A stretch of 64,000 nt of DNA from Hymenobacter tibetensis. Its GTDB lineage: Bacteria > Bacteroidota > Bacteroidia > Cytophagales > Hymenobacteraceae. The notes beneath the pieces are model-generated. The model was not told the DNA's origin and did not search any database. It was given only the letters and a program-made list of their open reading frames with translations. This document shows, piece by piece, positions 53,134-63,110 of this stretch (positions are counted from its first letter, which is position 1; every line of letters starts with the position of its first letter). Position numbers and translations under genes: made by a program. The stretch lies in NCBI RefSeq assembly GCF_022827545.1, contig NZ_CP094669.1, positions 1,330,001-1,394,000 of the forward strand. Reading direction: 5' to 3'.

Positions 53134-53928
53134 CTACGCTGCCATGAACGCCTCAATAGCCTCTAGCGTCTCAAACGGGGCGCTTACGTGCGGGCAGTGC
53201 CCATTAACCGGCAATGTGATGAGCGTAGAACCAGGAATGGCTGCCTGCAAAAAACTGCCTACTTCCAAGGGGGCAATCAGGTCTTGGGCGCACTGCACCA
53301 GCAGGCAAGGCGTGTGCAGCTGGCTTACATCAAGCCGGTTGTCAGACAAAAACGTGACGCGAGCAAATTCCTTGGCAATAGTCGGGTCGTTCTGGCAAAA
53401 GCTGTGCGCTAGGTCAGCGGCCAACGAGGGGCGGTCAGGGTTGCCCATGAGAAAGGGAGCAAAATGCTCGGCCCAGCCCATGTAATCCTTTTCCATATAT
53501 GCAAGCATGGCCTCCACATCGGCCCTTTCGAAGCCACCGTAATAGTCGGGCTCGTTGAGGTAATAAGGAGAAGGGCAGAGCAACAAGAGCTGCTGAAACA
53601 GGCTAGGATTTTTGATAGCAGCCAGCATCCCAATCATGGCTCCCACCGAGTGGCCGACTATCGTTACGTTGGTTAGTTGCAGTTCCTCGCAGATGGCCAG
53701 CACGTCTTGCGCGTACCCATGGAGCGAGGCGTATTTCGCGGGCTCGTAATCTGATGCGTCAGAGGAGCCAGCTCCGATATGGTCGAAAAGCACCAACCGG
53801 AATTGTTTGGACAGAGCGGGCAAAACAAAACGCCAAATGCTTTGGTCGCAACCGTAGCCATTCACGAACAGAAGTGTCCGCTGCCCTTGGCCGATTACGT
53901 GGACGTTATTGCGTTCTAGCACGTTCAT
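53134..53928 (-). CDS. RsbQ-like alpha/beta hydrolase
   Basis: The 264-residue cytosolic protein closely resembles the RsbQ group: FVNGYGCDQSIWRFVLPAL, VLFDHIGAGSSD, the nucleophile serine in VGHSVGAMIGM, the acid in CAQDLIAPLEVG and the histidine in NGHCPHVS. RsbQ of Bacillus works with RsbP in stress signalling. No PAS-domain phosphatase or anti-sigma partner is encoded in the window, so the role here is open. Confidence 0.9.
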   Translation of the reverse strand: MNVLERNNVHVIGQGQRTLLFVNGYGCDQSIWRFVLPALSKQFRLVLFDHIGAGSSDASDYEPAKYASLHGYAQDVLAICEELQLTNVTIVGHSVGAMIGMLAAIKNPSLFQQLLLLCPSPYYLNEPDYYGGFERADVEAMLAYMEKDYMGWAEHFAPFLMGNPDRPSLAADLAHSFCQNDPTIAKEFARVTFLSDNRLDVSQLHTPCLLVQCAQDLIAPLEVGSFLQAAIPGSTLITLPVNGHCPHVSAPFETLEAIEAFMAA

Positions 53929-54293
53929 ACAGTGATAATATAAGTTTCTTACTAGTAATTTATAGTTAAAATCCTGTGGAAAGTTTCATTATGTCAAAAT
54001 AGGACAAGCGCTGAGAGGTAAATGCTTTTGTGCACCGCACTAGAATGGTCCTGATTCAAAATGGGAGTGCTGGTTCAATACGCAACGGGTCCCTAATTCG
54101 CTGAAACAGGCCAAACGGAGGATACGGCTCCTAGGCAGACCAAAAACCGTCTTTGATGATTCTACCTGTCGAGCTAAGTAGAATACGGCAAGCGCGTAGC
54201 GGCATATTTGCTTTCAGAGTAAACAGCGCAGGCATGAGGCTGAATAGCTTGGTTTTCCTCGCTATATGTGCTGTTGTACTGCCGAATTGTACC
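53929..54293. other. Gene-free stretch upstream of the RsbQ-like gene
   Basis: The 365 bases between the start of the RsbQ-like gene and the end of the M20 peptidase gene have no supported gene. The first 60 bases (about 53930-53990) are AT-rich and probably contain the RsbQ-like promoter. A plus-strand frame at 54153-54395 overlaps the peptidase and is a shadow. No repeat or hairpin is clear. Confidence 0.4.
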
Positions 54294-55580
54294 TTATCGG
54301 GTGAGGCGATAAATCATCAGGGCGGCGCGCTGCACAAGCAGGGGGAATTCCTTGGTGTTGAGCGTTTCGCCGGGGGCGTGAGCACCTTTTCCTGAGGCAC
54401 CTAGGCCGTCGAGGCAATCCAGGTACTGTGCCACCAGCGAAACGTCGCCGGCGCCGCGGGAGCCAGGGTCGCCGGCTGTTACGGGCCCGAAGCCTAGGTC
54501 GCGGCTCACGTGGTCAGCGAGGGCGGCGAGCTTCTGGTTACCGGGAGTGGGCGGCATACCGGGTAGGTTGTCGGTAAAGGTTATTTCGGCGCGGGTGTTC
54601 GGTAGATTGCGCGCTACGATCTCGCGCATCTTGGTGCGGGCCTCTTCTTTCTGCTTTTCGGTCAGGAAACGCAAGTCGCCCGCTACGGCCACTTCCGGCG
54701 AAATAATGTTGGTTTTGCCTGCCACCTCGCCGTGGGCCTTTGCCACTTCGTACTTCACTTCCGAGCCGCCCACTATCAGGCCCGGATTAAACGTCAGATA
54801 CTGCTCTTGGCTGAGCTTCTCCCGAAACTCGTTCAGAATGCGTGCCGATTCGAAAATAGCTCCGTAGCCAACGTTGGGTTTAAATATGGTGGAGGAATGA
54901 CCCGCCTGCCCGTACGTTTTAAGCTGCCAACTACTAGAGCCGCGCCGTGCCGTAGCCACCGAGTGCAGCCCCGCCGCCGACTCGAACGCCAAAGCCACAT
55001 CCGACTCCTTGGCTTTGGCAATGAAGTCGGCGCGACTGGCTTCGCCTTCTCCTTTGCGCTCTTCGTCGCCGGTGAAATACGCCGTGATGGTAGTGTTGTC
55101 GAGCAGGCCATTTTGCTGCAAGGCTTGTAACGCAGCTAGCATCACTACGTCGCCGCCTTTCATATCGTTGACGCCTTGCCCAGTGGCCGTCGAGTCGTTG
55201 AGTTGGGTATAGGTAGTGAAGGGCATGTCCAGCTCGAACACGGTATCGAGGTGCCCGATCAGAAACAACTTCTTGCCCTTTTTGCCTTTGCGTTGGGCCA
55301 CCAGATGGCCGGCGCGCTGCATAGCCGGAGGCATGGCTACCCATTCCGTTTTGAACCCAATGGCGTCGAATTCCTTCCGCAAAATGGCTCCCACTTCCTG
55401 CACGCCTTTCTGGTTGAGGGTGCCGCTGTTGGTGTTGACTAATTGCACCAGCAGCTTCTCGCTCTGCGGCATGTTTTGCTTCACCGAGGCAATAATTTTT
55501 TGTTCGGTGGCCGAGAGCTTTTGCGCGTTGGCCGTAAGGCTGCACGCTAGCGTGCAGATAAGCGTAAGTTGTTTTCTCAT
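54294..55580 (-). CDS. Exported M20 family metallopeptidase (glutamate carboxypeptidase-like)
   Basis: The 428-residue protein has a signal peptide (KQLTLICTLACSLTANA) and the two-zinc M20 fold: GHLDTVFELD (metal ligand His and Asp), GVNDMKGGD (bridging Asp), TGDEERKGEGEA (catalytic and ligand Glu pair) and the late His in GKGAHAPGETL. Such enzymes release C-terminal residues, often glutamate, from peptides or folate conjugates. Start 55580 gives the normal signal. It is downstream of the susC-susD genes, after a terminator, and would work on peptides in the periplasm. Confidence 0.9.
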   Translation of the reverse strand: MRKQLTLICTLACSLTANAQKLSATEQKIIASVKQNMPQSEKLLVQLVNTNSGTLNQKGVQEVGAILRKEFDAIGFKTEWVAMPPAMQRAGHLVAQRKGKKGKKLFLIGHLDTVFELDMPFTTYTQLNDSTATGQGVNDMKGGDVVMLAALQALQQNGLLDNTTITAYFTGDEERKGEGEASRADFIAKAKESDVALAFESAAGLHSVATARRGSSSWQLKTYGQAGHSSTIFKPNVGYGAIFESARILNEFREKLSQEQYLTFNPGLIVGGSEVKYEVAKAHGEVAGKTNIISPEVAVAGDLRFLTEKQKEEARTKMREIVARNLPNTRAEITFTDNLPGMPPTPGNQKLAALADHVSRDLGFGPVTAGDPGSRGAGDVSLVAQYLDCLDGLGASGKGAHAPGETLNTKEFPLLVQRAALMIYRLTR

Positions 55581-55702
55581 GAGATAAGTCAGCTTTTCAA
55601 GCGAGGCACAGTAGCATTTGTTGGGTTCCATTCCGCTATTTGCACACGGCGAATGGGGTGGCGGTACCAATACAATGTACTAAAGCCTGTTATACAGGCA
55701 CG

Positions 55703-55734
55703 AAAAAGGGGATTGAATGATTCAACCCCCTTTT
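55703..55734. terminator. Terminator after susD-like gene
   Basis: AAAAAGGGGATTGAAT (55703-55718) and the following ATTCAACCCCCTTTT pair almost perfectly, with one extra C-G, with A and T runs at the outer ends on each strand. It lies 18 bases past the stop codon of the susD-like gene and upstream of the M20 gene. Confidence 0.8.
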
Positions 55735-55752
55735 ATTCCTCTGTACGCCTTG

Positions 55753-57369
55753 TTAGTCCATCACGTCCCAGAAGATCTTAGACGTGAATTGATTGATGTT
55801 CTCTGGGATATTAGAGAAGTTGGTGCTAATCTCAGTTTGCGGGTACAGCAGTCGAACGGGTAGCTTATCGGCCCGTGGAGAGCTAGACTGCAGAGACGCC
55901 GGAAACTTCGGGAAAGTGGTGCGTCTATACTCGTTCCACGCTTCAATAGCCGTGACGGAGTTCATAGCCAGATATTTCTGGTAAATGATTTTTTCCAGCT
56001 TGCTAACAGGACGAGTTGTACTGCCCGCCGGAACTCCCAAGGTGGTGGTGGCTGCATCCCAATCGACCAAGCCATTCGTGGTGTTTGCCGTCAAGTACTT
56101 GGTGTAATCAGCTACGGCGTTGGCCGATACGTTGCTGGTAGTGGCTGCGCGACTAGGGGCCGGGGCGTAGAAATACACAAACGAAGCTCGAATACCGTTA
56201 TTGAAATCGGTTTTGGCACCAGCGTCGCCTCCAGTCAGGAAGCCTCTGGATTTAGCTTCAGCCTGTAGAAAGTAGCTCTCTGCAGCGAGCATCAGTGGTG
56301 TAGAAGCATCAAATCCCTTCAGAATACCGCCGTAGTCTTTCCAGCGCGATATTTGCGTACCCCCTGGTAGGGGGTTTGGGTCGCCCAACACAACACCTTT
56401 GTACTTGCCATTGAAAGCGCCAGCAGTAGCCAACACATATAGCTGCGATACCCGAGGATCACTGTTCTGCTCGTACTGATCGATGATGTACTGCGTACCA
56501 GCCTGGTAGTTGCTCTGGGCAATACGGGCACCCGCAGGGTTTGCACGGTAGGCGTTCCAAAAGGGGTTCTGCTTGCCAGCAGTCTGCAAATACCCTGGCT
56601 GTGCTGCTACATCGGTAGTAGTAAATCCTTCGGGCGCCAGCTGTGCCTGTAGTTTGGTCATTTCGGCTCGCACATAGCCATCCAATGCTGGAACGAACGA
56701 CTGACGCAGCAGAATACGGAGCTTGAGCGTATTAGCGAACCGAACCCAGTTGGCCATGGTACCACCAAACACAATGTCTTCGGGGCCTACAGCAACGGCA
56801 TTAGCGCCGGGAGTTCTAATGGCAGCAATGGCTTCGTCGAGCTTAACTACCAAATCCTTATAAATGTCTTCCGCTTTGTCGTATTGCGGGGCGAGAATGG
56901 GCGTGGGCGAATCAGATTGTAGCGACTGGGAATATGGAATATCACCGTATTGATCGACCAATAGCTGATAGTTCAGCACCTTCATGATCTTGCCAATCGA
57001 CGAAATGTACACCAGCCCTAAGTCCGCACCGTTCTTCTCGATGTTGTCGTAGTCCTTGATGTTGTCGTACACCGATCCCCAAAGTCCTTGCTGATACGTG
57101 CTGCTGTAGGTGTAGGTGCGTTCGGGGTTGTAGCCGTTAACCGTACCCGTTTTGCCCCAGTAGCCGGCCGTCCAGCTGCCGTACGTGTTCAGCGTAAGGC
57201 CATAGTTGTCAGCAGTTACTTTCAGCGCCTGAGCCAGAATGGCGTTGGGAGTTGCTGACTCCAGCGTTAAGCTGTTAGGGTTTTCGTTGATGTCGAAAAA
57301 GTCGTCGCCGCAGCTAGTCGTGAGAGACACGAGTACCAGCGCCGCCAGAAACTTACTTGTATTTTTCAT
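55753..57369 (-). CDS. SusD/RagB-like outer-membrane nutrient-binding lipoprotein
   Basis: The 538-residue lipoprotein binds a nutrient at the surface and closes over the SusC-like channel as a lid. The lipobox is TTSC (Cys20), followed by DDFFDINENPNSL, the mark of the SusD_2 group. Helices with LLVDQYGDIPYSQSL and FVYFYAP and a C-terminal AWNEYRRT are also family signs. The start is 57369, not 57462. The gene starts 10 bases after the susC-like gene and they are surely cotranscribed. The ligand cannot be told, but the SusD_2 group is often linked to peptide or mixed nutrient use rather than starch. Confidence 0.92.
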   Translation of the reverse strand: MKNTSKFLAALVLVSLTTSCGDDFFDINENPNSLTLESATPNAILAQALKVTADNYGLTLNTYGSWTAGYWGKTGTVNGYNPERTYTYSSTYQQGLWGSVYDNIKDYDNIEKNGADLGLVYISSIGKIMKVLNYQLLVDQYGDIPYSQSLQSDSPTPILAPQYDKAEDIYKDLVVKLDEAIAAIRTPGANAVAVGPEDIVFGGTMANWVRFANTLKLRILLRQSFVPALDGYVRAEMTKLQAQLAPEGFTTTDVAAQPGYLQTAGKQNPFWNAYRANPAGARIAQSNYQAGTQYIIDQYEQNSDPRVSQLYVLATAGAFNGKYKGVVLGDPNPLPGGTQISRWKDYGGILKGFDASTPLMLAAESYFLQAEAKSRGFLTGGDAGAKTDFNNGIRASFVYFYAPAPSRAATTSNVSANAVADYTKYLTANTTNGLVDWDAATTTLGVPAGSTTRPVSKLEKIIYQKYLAMNSVTAIEAWNEYRRTTFPKFPASLQSSSPRADKLPVRLLYPQTEISTNFSNIPENINQFTSKIFWDVMD

Positions 57370-57379
57370 TGCTGTTGAG

Positions 57380-60300
57380 TTAGAAGGTGGCGGACAAACT
57401 GGCACCGTAGAAGCGAGTTGGAGGCGTCTGGTCGGAGTTGTTGATACCGATACCGTTGCCACTTGTGAAGCTGAATTCCGGATCGGTGAACTGGTTCGCC
57501 TTGGGAACCCACGTGTACAGGTTGCGGCCGTACAGGTTAAGCGTTACACCCTTGATAAAGCGTGCGTTGTCTAGCAATGAAGCTGGTAAGCTGTAGTTAA
57601 GGGAAACCTCCCGCAACTTGAAGAAGTCGCCTTTCGTGACGTAGTTGTAGGCTATGTTCCGGTTGTAGGAACTGTTGGCCCAGAACTCGGCGCCCCCAGG
57701 AGTCAGGTTTTCGGTGTTGTCTACGTAGGAGCCGTCAGGAGCCTGTATCGACGAGTTCGGCATCACAAATGGTTCGCGGCCGGTAGAGGCGCTGCGGGCC
57801 GAAGCACCTGTGAAGTCCATTGTGGCGCCGAGGCCGTGATACACGGAATAGCCAGTCCGGTATTCGGCTTGGGCGGCCAGCGTAATGCCCTTGAACGTGA
57901 GGCTGGTGTTGAAGCCGTACTTGTACTTAGGCAGCGTATTGCCAAACGTAGTAAGCTGGCTGGCCTGCGAAGGAACCCACCCCTGACGCTGGTATGTAGA
58001 GCCATCCGCTGCCTTGGCCGGGCCAAGATCCACGAACGTTAAGATCACGCGGCCCTTGTCATCACGAGCGTAGTCGGTGCCCTGAAGTACCGGATACGCC
58101 TGTCCTGCAATAGCATATACTTGTGCGTCTCCACCCGTCGTGAGTGGCAACTGCGTCGTTTGGTCCGTGATTTTAAGAACCTTGTTATCGTTGTAGTTGA
58201 AATTCGCTCCCACCTTCCAGGTTAAGCCATTCTCTGCTTCCACTGGTGTTACATTCAGGTCCATTTCCACGCCGTTGTTCTGCACTCTGCCGGCGTTGAG
58301 CAAGTAGTTGGTGAACCCACCCGACGGGGCAATGTTGGCGTTGATAGTTTGGTTGATGGAAAGCTGGTAGTAGTAGGTAGCTGCCAAACTGATCCGCTGC
58401 TTCAGGAAGCTCAACTCGGTGCCTACTTCAGTGGAGTGGGTAAACTCCGGCTTCAGATTCGGTACGATAGTTTGGTTGCTGAGCGTATAAGACGCTGCCG
58501 ACCCAAACGGATACCCGCTGCCCGGGTTATAAACAGGCTCGATGCTGTAGGCGCCGAAGTTGTTGGCAACGCCGCCAACAACTCCACCCAAGTTTACCTG
58601 ACCTACTTTAGAGTAGCCACCACGGAGTTTGGCATAGTCGATGATGGCCACTGACTTCAATGCCGGCACAATTTCCGTCAGCACCACGGAGGCGTCTACG
58701 CTAGGGTAGAAATAGGAGCGGTTTTCTGGGCTCAATACAGAAACCTCTTCCTGACGGGCCGAGCCGTGCAAGAACAACATGTCTTTGTAGCCCAACGTCA
58801 AGTCGCCGAAGAAGGCAGCTTGCCGATACCGGTACCGACCTTGGCTGACAACGGCTTCGCCTATCCGGTTATTACCTACGTTGAACACGCCGGGTACCGA
58901 CAAGCCGTTCGCGGTGGCTGCCAGAAACTGGGAGTTGTTCATCTGAACGTTATTGCCCAGAATTCCTTTCAATGAAATGTCACCGAATTGCTTGACAATG
59001 TTGACAAACAAGTCGGAATTGAGGCGACTATTGTAGCTGTTGAGTTCCGTCACGCCACCAGCAATGTTGCTTCGGGAGTTGATGGGCCGGCCGAGAGTGT
59101 ACGCTGTGTAAGTGAATTTGTCCAGCCAGTTCTTGTTGTCTTGGTTGATGTACGTCAGGCCAACCCTGTATTGTGCTGACAGCCAATCATTGATTTTGTA
59201 GCCCAGATCAATATTCCCAACCAGTGTGCTTTGGCGAATATTGCGTCGGTTGATATCGAGGGTGAAGTAAGGGTTGGCGTAATACTCGTTGTAGTAGCCG
59301 TTGGGGTTGGCAAACTCATTGTTCTGCCAGTCTCGGTAGCTGGTAATCGGAATCAGAGCCGAGGTATTAAGCAATTGGTCATACACGGAGCCATTGCCTT
59401 GGTTCACCTTCACTTGCGCAAACGAAACGTTCATGCCCGCAGAGAGCTTGTTCATTTGTCGCGACGCATTGGCCCGGAATGTGTTGCGGTCATACTGGTC
59501 TTTCGGCAGTACGCCCTTGTTTTTCGCGTTCTGGTACGATACAAAAATCTTGGTATCCTTGTCGCCGCCCGAAAACGAGACGTTGTTTTGCATCTGGTAG
59601 CCGGTGTTGAAGAAGTCTTTACGCTCGTTTGGCCGGGCTTTGTACTCGATGCTTTGGATGTTACCGTCCGTGGTTTTGTAGCCTAGTTCCCGGATAGAGC
59701 CATCGTACCGGTCGCCGTACTGCTGGTTCTCGTACGGCGAATACTCCCGAATCCACTCCGAAGAACCCGGCCCGAACTCGTTTTGAGTTTTCGGCCAGAA
59801 GTTGATTTGCTCTAGCTGGGAAGTGTGCGAGAACGTAACACTGGGGGTTGTGCCCCCTCGTTTGGTGGTGATAATCAACGCCCCGTTGGTGGCCTGCGAA
59901 CCATAAAGAGCGGCAGCGTTGGCCCCTTTCAGAATGGTGATATCGGCGATATCATCAGGGTTGAGCGCAGTTAACACATCCTGCGTGGTTTGCACCCCAT
60001 CAAGTACAACGAGAGCTTGGTTTTCACCAGTTATAGAGCGGGTGCCGCGTAGCGTGATCCGTACGCTCGGGTTGATACCGTTGTTAACGGTCTGAATCTG
60101 TAAGCCTGATACTTTGCCGGCCAAGCCATTCGTGACGTTCGTCACGCGGGCTTGGTTTAAGTCCTTTGCATCAATGGTGGAGGTGGCATAGCCCATTTCT
60201 CGTGCCTGACGCTGAATGCCCAGTGCCCCCGTCACAACCACTTCACCAAGCTGCTTGGTGTCGGCCCCCAGGCCGATATTAATAACTGCGGCATCCCCGA

Positions 60301-60556
60301 TGGGCCGTTCTACAGCACCGTACCCAATCGAGGAAAACGTAAGCACGGTAGTGCCGGCCGGAACACTAATTGAGTAGCCACCATCGGCATTCGTTGACAC
60401 GCCAATGGAGGTGCCTTTAGCTAATACAGTAACTCCCGGAAGCCCTTGACCAGTGGCCTGGTCAGTAACCTTACCTGAAATTGCTCTGTTCTGGGCCATC
60501 CCCTGCTGCAACAGGCTGATAGTCAAAACAGAAGTCAGAAGTAGCTTTTGCTTCAT
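57380..60556 (-). CDS. SusC/RagA-type TonB-linked outer membrane protein
   Basis: The 1058-residue protein is the TonB-dependent outer membrane channel that works with the SusD-like protein. After a signal peptide (LLLTSVLTISLLQQGMAQ) come the carboxypeptidase-regulatory-like domain (ISGKVTDQATGQGLPGVTV, about residues 27-105), the plug domain with SVRITLRGTRSITG and DDIADITILKGANAAALYG, and a long beta-barrel ending in FYGASLSATF. The start is 60556. No FecI/FecR-type partner adjoins it. It is the first gene of the susC-susD pair. Confidence 0.95.
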   Translation of the reverse strand: MKQKLLLTSVLTISLLQQGMAQNRAISGKVTDQATGQGLPGVTVLAKGTSIGVSTNADGGYSISVPAGTTVLTFSSIGYGAVERPIGDAAVINIGLGADTKQLGEVVVTGALGIQRQAREMGYATSTIDAKDLNQARVTNVTNGLAGKVSGLQIQTVNNGINPSVRITLRGTRSITGENQALVVLDGVQTTQDVLTALNPDDIADITILKGANAAALYGSQATNGALIITTKRGGTTPSVTFSHTSQLEQINFWPKTQNEFGPGSSEWIREYSPYENQQYGDRYDGSIRELGYKTTDGNIQSIEYKARPNERKDFFNTGYQMQNNVSFSGGDKDTKIFVSYQNAKNKGVLPKDQYDRNTFRANASRQMNKLSAGMNVSFAQVKVNQGNGSVYDQLLNTSALIPITSYRDWQNNEFANPNGYYNEYYANPYFTLDINRRNIRQSTLVGNIDLGYKINDWLSAQYRVGLTYINQDNKNWLDKFTYTAYTLGRPINSRSNIAGGVTELNSYNSRLNSDLFVNIVKQFGDISLKGILGNNVQMNNSQFLAATANGLSVPGVFNVGNNRIGEAVVSQGRYRYRQAAFFGDLTLGYKDMLFLHGSARQEEVSVLSPENRSYFYPSVDASVVLTEIVPALKSVAIIDYAKLRGGYSKVGQVNLGGVVGGVANNFGAYSIEPVYNPGSGYPFGSAASYTLSNQTIVPNLKPEFTHSTEVGTELSFLKQRISLAATYYYQLSINQTINANIAPSGGFTNYLLNAGRVQNNGVEMDLNVTPVEAENGLTWKVGANFNYNDNKVLKITDQTTQLPLTTGGDAQVYAIAGQAYPVLQGTDYARDDKGRVILTFVDLGPAKAADGSTYQRQGWVPSQASQLTTFGNTLPKYKYGFNTSLTFKGITLAAQAEYRTGYSVYHGLGATMDFTGASARSASTGREPFVMPNSSIQAPDGSYVDNTENLTPGGAEFWANSSYNRNIAYNYVTKGDFFKLREVSLNYSLPASLLDNARFIKGVTLNLYGRNLYTWVPKANQFTDPEFSFTSGNGIGINNSDQTPPTRFYGASLSATF

Positions 60557-61157
60557 GCGCTTGTTTTTTTGGTGAGTGAAAATGATTGTTGGAAACATGC
60601 AACTGTACAAGTATACAGCAGATGCATCATTAAGTAATCATTAAAATACGCCTGTTTATTGAAAAAAATATATAAACAAGGCCGAGTATTTTAATTTTCA
60701 ACAAAAAAATGATGGTATTAGTGCCATATTGTTAACAAGCGGCAACAGGCTATAATGCTATCGGTGTACTTACATACTTGTTGTTGCGACGTTTCACGAA
60801 TAGGTGTTACAACGCTGGGTTGCAGGTCGAGTCAATCGATTGCAATTCAAGCTGCTTGGCCAAGAGCTTGCGAATTGTTTGCAGAAAGCTGCTTTTGTTA
60901 GCGAAAATTGATAGCGCTATCAATAACACAGGTGCACCTTCTACAACATAGCATCCTGGTTTAATTACATAGAATGAGTACTGCAGAGCACAGCCAGCAT
61001 CATCTGTTTCTTGCATATCGATTGGGGTGCTTACAGCGAAAACTTTTTTAGTTAAGCAGCAATCCTATTTTAAATAGGTAGAATGCAGCACTCAACGCAA
61101 CGAAATACGAATTGCTGGTACTTTAGCTTTCAAAGACTCTCTCACAAACAACCTTCT
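60557..61157. other. Divergent regulatory region between susC-like gene and M28 peptidase gene
   Basis: About 600 bases carry the promoters of the two divergent genes. The part nearest susC (60600-60720) is AT-rich, with poly-A tracts. A minus-strand frame at 60807-61016 (69 codons) has no features of a protein I can support. No copy of the Bacteroidota TAnnTTTG promoter element stands out on either strand. A palindrome at 61064-61078 is listed separately. Confidence 0.5.
61064..61078. promoter_or_regulatory. Small palindrome upstream of M28 gene
   Basis: CCTATTTTAAATAGG has perfect 7-base arms about one central base. It lies 79 bases before the M28 start codon and could be an operator. The claim rests only on symmetry. 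Confidence 0.2.
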
Positions 61158-62744
61158 ATGAACTCACTACGACTCCTCACTCTATCCGCTGGTTTTGCGC
61201 TGGCGGCTCCCGCGCTTGCCCAACAAGCTGCCGAAAAGGTAGATCAAGCTGCTATTGCCAAAATAAAGGATGAAGGTTTCAACCGCTCCAAGGTGATGGA
61301 AACGGCTTTCTACCTCACCGATGTGTGCGGCCCCCGCCTGGCAGGCTCCGACGGCTTGAAACGCGCCTACGACTGGACCAAAACCCGCCTCACCCAATAT
61401 GGCCTTACCAATGCCAACCTGGAGCCGTGGGGCGAATTTGGCCGTGGCTGGGACATTGAAAAATCGTACGTAGCCATGACGGCGCCGTACTACCACACCA
61501 TGATCGGGGCCCCCAAAGCCTGGACGCCCAGCACCAGCGGCACCGTGAAAAAGCAAGTGGTGTATGTGAAAGCCACCACCGAGGCGGAGCTAGACAAGTT
61601 TAAAGGCCAGCTGCGCGACAAAATAGTGGTGACGGAAGTGGCCACGCCCCCGAAAGAAGGATTCGAGCCCGACGCCAAACGCTACACCGACGAGGAGCTG
61701 AAGACAATGGCCGCTGGTGCCGCCCCCGCCCGCCCCGCTGCCGCTGGCACCCCAGCCACTTCCGAAGCTGACCGGATGGCCACTTACCGGGCCCGCCTAG
61801 CGCTGCGCACCAAGATGGGAGAGATGATGATGGCTGAAGGGGCCGCCGCCGTGCTAAGCACCCGTGGTGGTTCGCAAGGCACGTTCTTCACTTCGAACGG
61901 CGCGCCTTACGCCCCCGACGCCAAGCCCGTACTGCCCGAAATAGAAATGTCGCCCGAAGACCAGTTGCGTATCATTCGCTTGGTAGAGGCGGGTGTGCCG
62001 GTGGAAGTGGAGATGGAAACCAAAACCCGTTTCCAGACCCAGGACCTAAAAAGCTACAATGTTATAGCTGAAATTCCGGGCACCGACAAAAAGCTGAAAA
62101 GTGAAATCGTGATGCTGGGTGGCCACCTCGACTCCTGGCATGCTGCCACCGGCGCCACCGACAACGCCGCCGGGTGCGCCGTCATGATGGAGGCGGTTCG
62201 CATCCTGAAAGCCAGTGGCTTGAAGCCGCGCCGTACCATTCGAATTGCCTTGTGGAGTGCCGAAGAGCAGGGCTTGTTCGGCTCGCGCAACTACGTGAAA
62301 AACCACTTCGCCGACCCCGCTACCATGAAACTATTGCCCGAGCATGAGAAACTGGCGGCCTACTTCAACCTAGATAATGGTGGCGGCAAAATCCGCGGTA
62401 TCTACCAGCAAAGCAACGAAGCCGTAGCGCCCATCTTCACCGCGTGGCTCCAGCCATTTGCCGACCTGGGTGCTACCACCGTCACGCCCCGCAACACCGG
62501 TGGCACCGACCACTTATCATTCGACGCAGTGGGGCTGCCCGGCTTCCAGTTCATTCAGGACCCACTCGACTACGGCACCCGCACCCACCACACCAACCAA
62601 GACACCTACGACCGGTTGCTGCCCGAAGACCTGAAACAGGCCTCCGTAGTAGTGGCTTCGTTTGTGTACCACGCTGCCACGCGCGACCAGAAACTGCCAC
62701 GCAAGACCTTACCTACGGCTACCGCCGCAGCCAAGCCCCAGTAG
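61158..62744 (+). CDS. Exported M28 family metallopeptidase
   Basis: The 528-residue protein has a signal peptide (SLRLLTLSAGFALAAPALA) and the M28 two-zinc site: GGHLDSWHAATGATDNAAG (His and Asp), SAEEQGLFG (Glu pair), a later LDNGGG and the histidine in THHTNQDTYDRL. A protease-associated insert lies between residues 110 and 300. Such enzymes are aminopeptidases that trim peptides in the periplasm or outside. ATG 61158 is used. It diverges from the susC-like gene, and with the M20 peptidase at the other end brackets that transporter pair. Confidence 0.92.
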   Translation: MNSLRLLTLSAGFALAAPALAQQAAEKVDQAAIAKIKDEGFNRSKVMETAFYLTDVCGPRLAGSDGLKRAYDWTKTRLTQYGLTNANLEPWGEFGRGWDIEKSYVAMTAPYYHTMIGAPKAWTPSTSGTVKKQVVYVKATTEAELDKFKGQLRDKIVVTEVATPPKEGFEPDAKRYTDEELKTMAAGAAPARPAAAGTPATSEADRMATYRARLALRTKMGEMMMAEGAAAVLSTRGGSQGTFFTSNGAPYAPDAKPVLPEIEMSPEDQLRIIRLVEAGVPVEVEMETKTRFQTQDLKSYNVIAEIPGTDKKLKSEIVMLGGHLDSWHAATGATDNAAGCAVMMEAVRILKASGLKPRRTIRIALWSAEEQGLFGSRNYVKNHFADPATMKLLPEHEKLAAYFNLDNGGGKIRGIYQQSNEAVAPIFTAWLQPFADLGATTVTPRNTGGTDHLSFDAVGLPGFQFIQDPLDYGTRTHHTNQDTYDRLLPEDLKQASVVVASFVYHAATRDQKLPRKTLPTATAAAKPQ

Positions 62745-62877
62745 GTCATAGTGGTAGACTAAGAACATAGAGTTACCTTCGTGGTGCCCGACGACGTAAA
62801 GAGCCTCTCGGACAATGTTCGTGCTGCGGCACCACTACAGCACGAACCCTTTTAATCGCTCTTCGCGTTGCTTCATT

Positions 62878-63090
62878 ATGTCGACACCCACAAAACGCCC
62901 TCGTCCCCGCAAAGCCAGCGAAACCGCTGCGCCTCCTGTCTCTCATGCCGATCAGCTTCTTGCGCTACACTCGCGTGAGGAAGGCAAAACGGTCATGTAC
63001 AAGCAGGATGCTTGGGGCCATGTTGAAACGCGCTTCGTGCGCACCCAGAATGTAAAGGCCTGGGAAGCCAAGGGCTTTTTCGTACGCTAA
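62878..63090 (+). CDS. Small basic hypothetical protein
   Basis: A 70-residue protein with a basic, Pro/Lys-rich N-terminus (STPTKRPRPRKASE) and a compact rest with HSREEGKTVMYKQDAWGHVETRF. No family known to me. It is preceded by a longer frame (from 62815) that adds 21 odd residues. Codon use is normal and a good terminator follows, so the gene is likely real. Confidence 0.65.
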   Translation: MSTPTKRPRPRKASETAAPPVSHADQLLALHSREEGKTVMYKQDAWGHVETRFVRTQNVKAWEAKGFFVR

Positions 63091-63110
63091 ACCCGAAACT
63101 GCTTTACGTG

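Noticed and set aside
54934..55545. Minus-strand frame of 203 codons
   Set aside because: It is an out-of-frame shadow of the M20 peptidase gene with Arg/His-rich, non-natural composition.
60807..61016. 69-codon frame in the susC/M28 intergenic region
   Set aside because: Low similarity to real proteins, and it lies in a likely promoter region.
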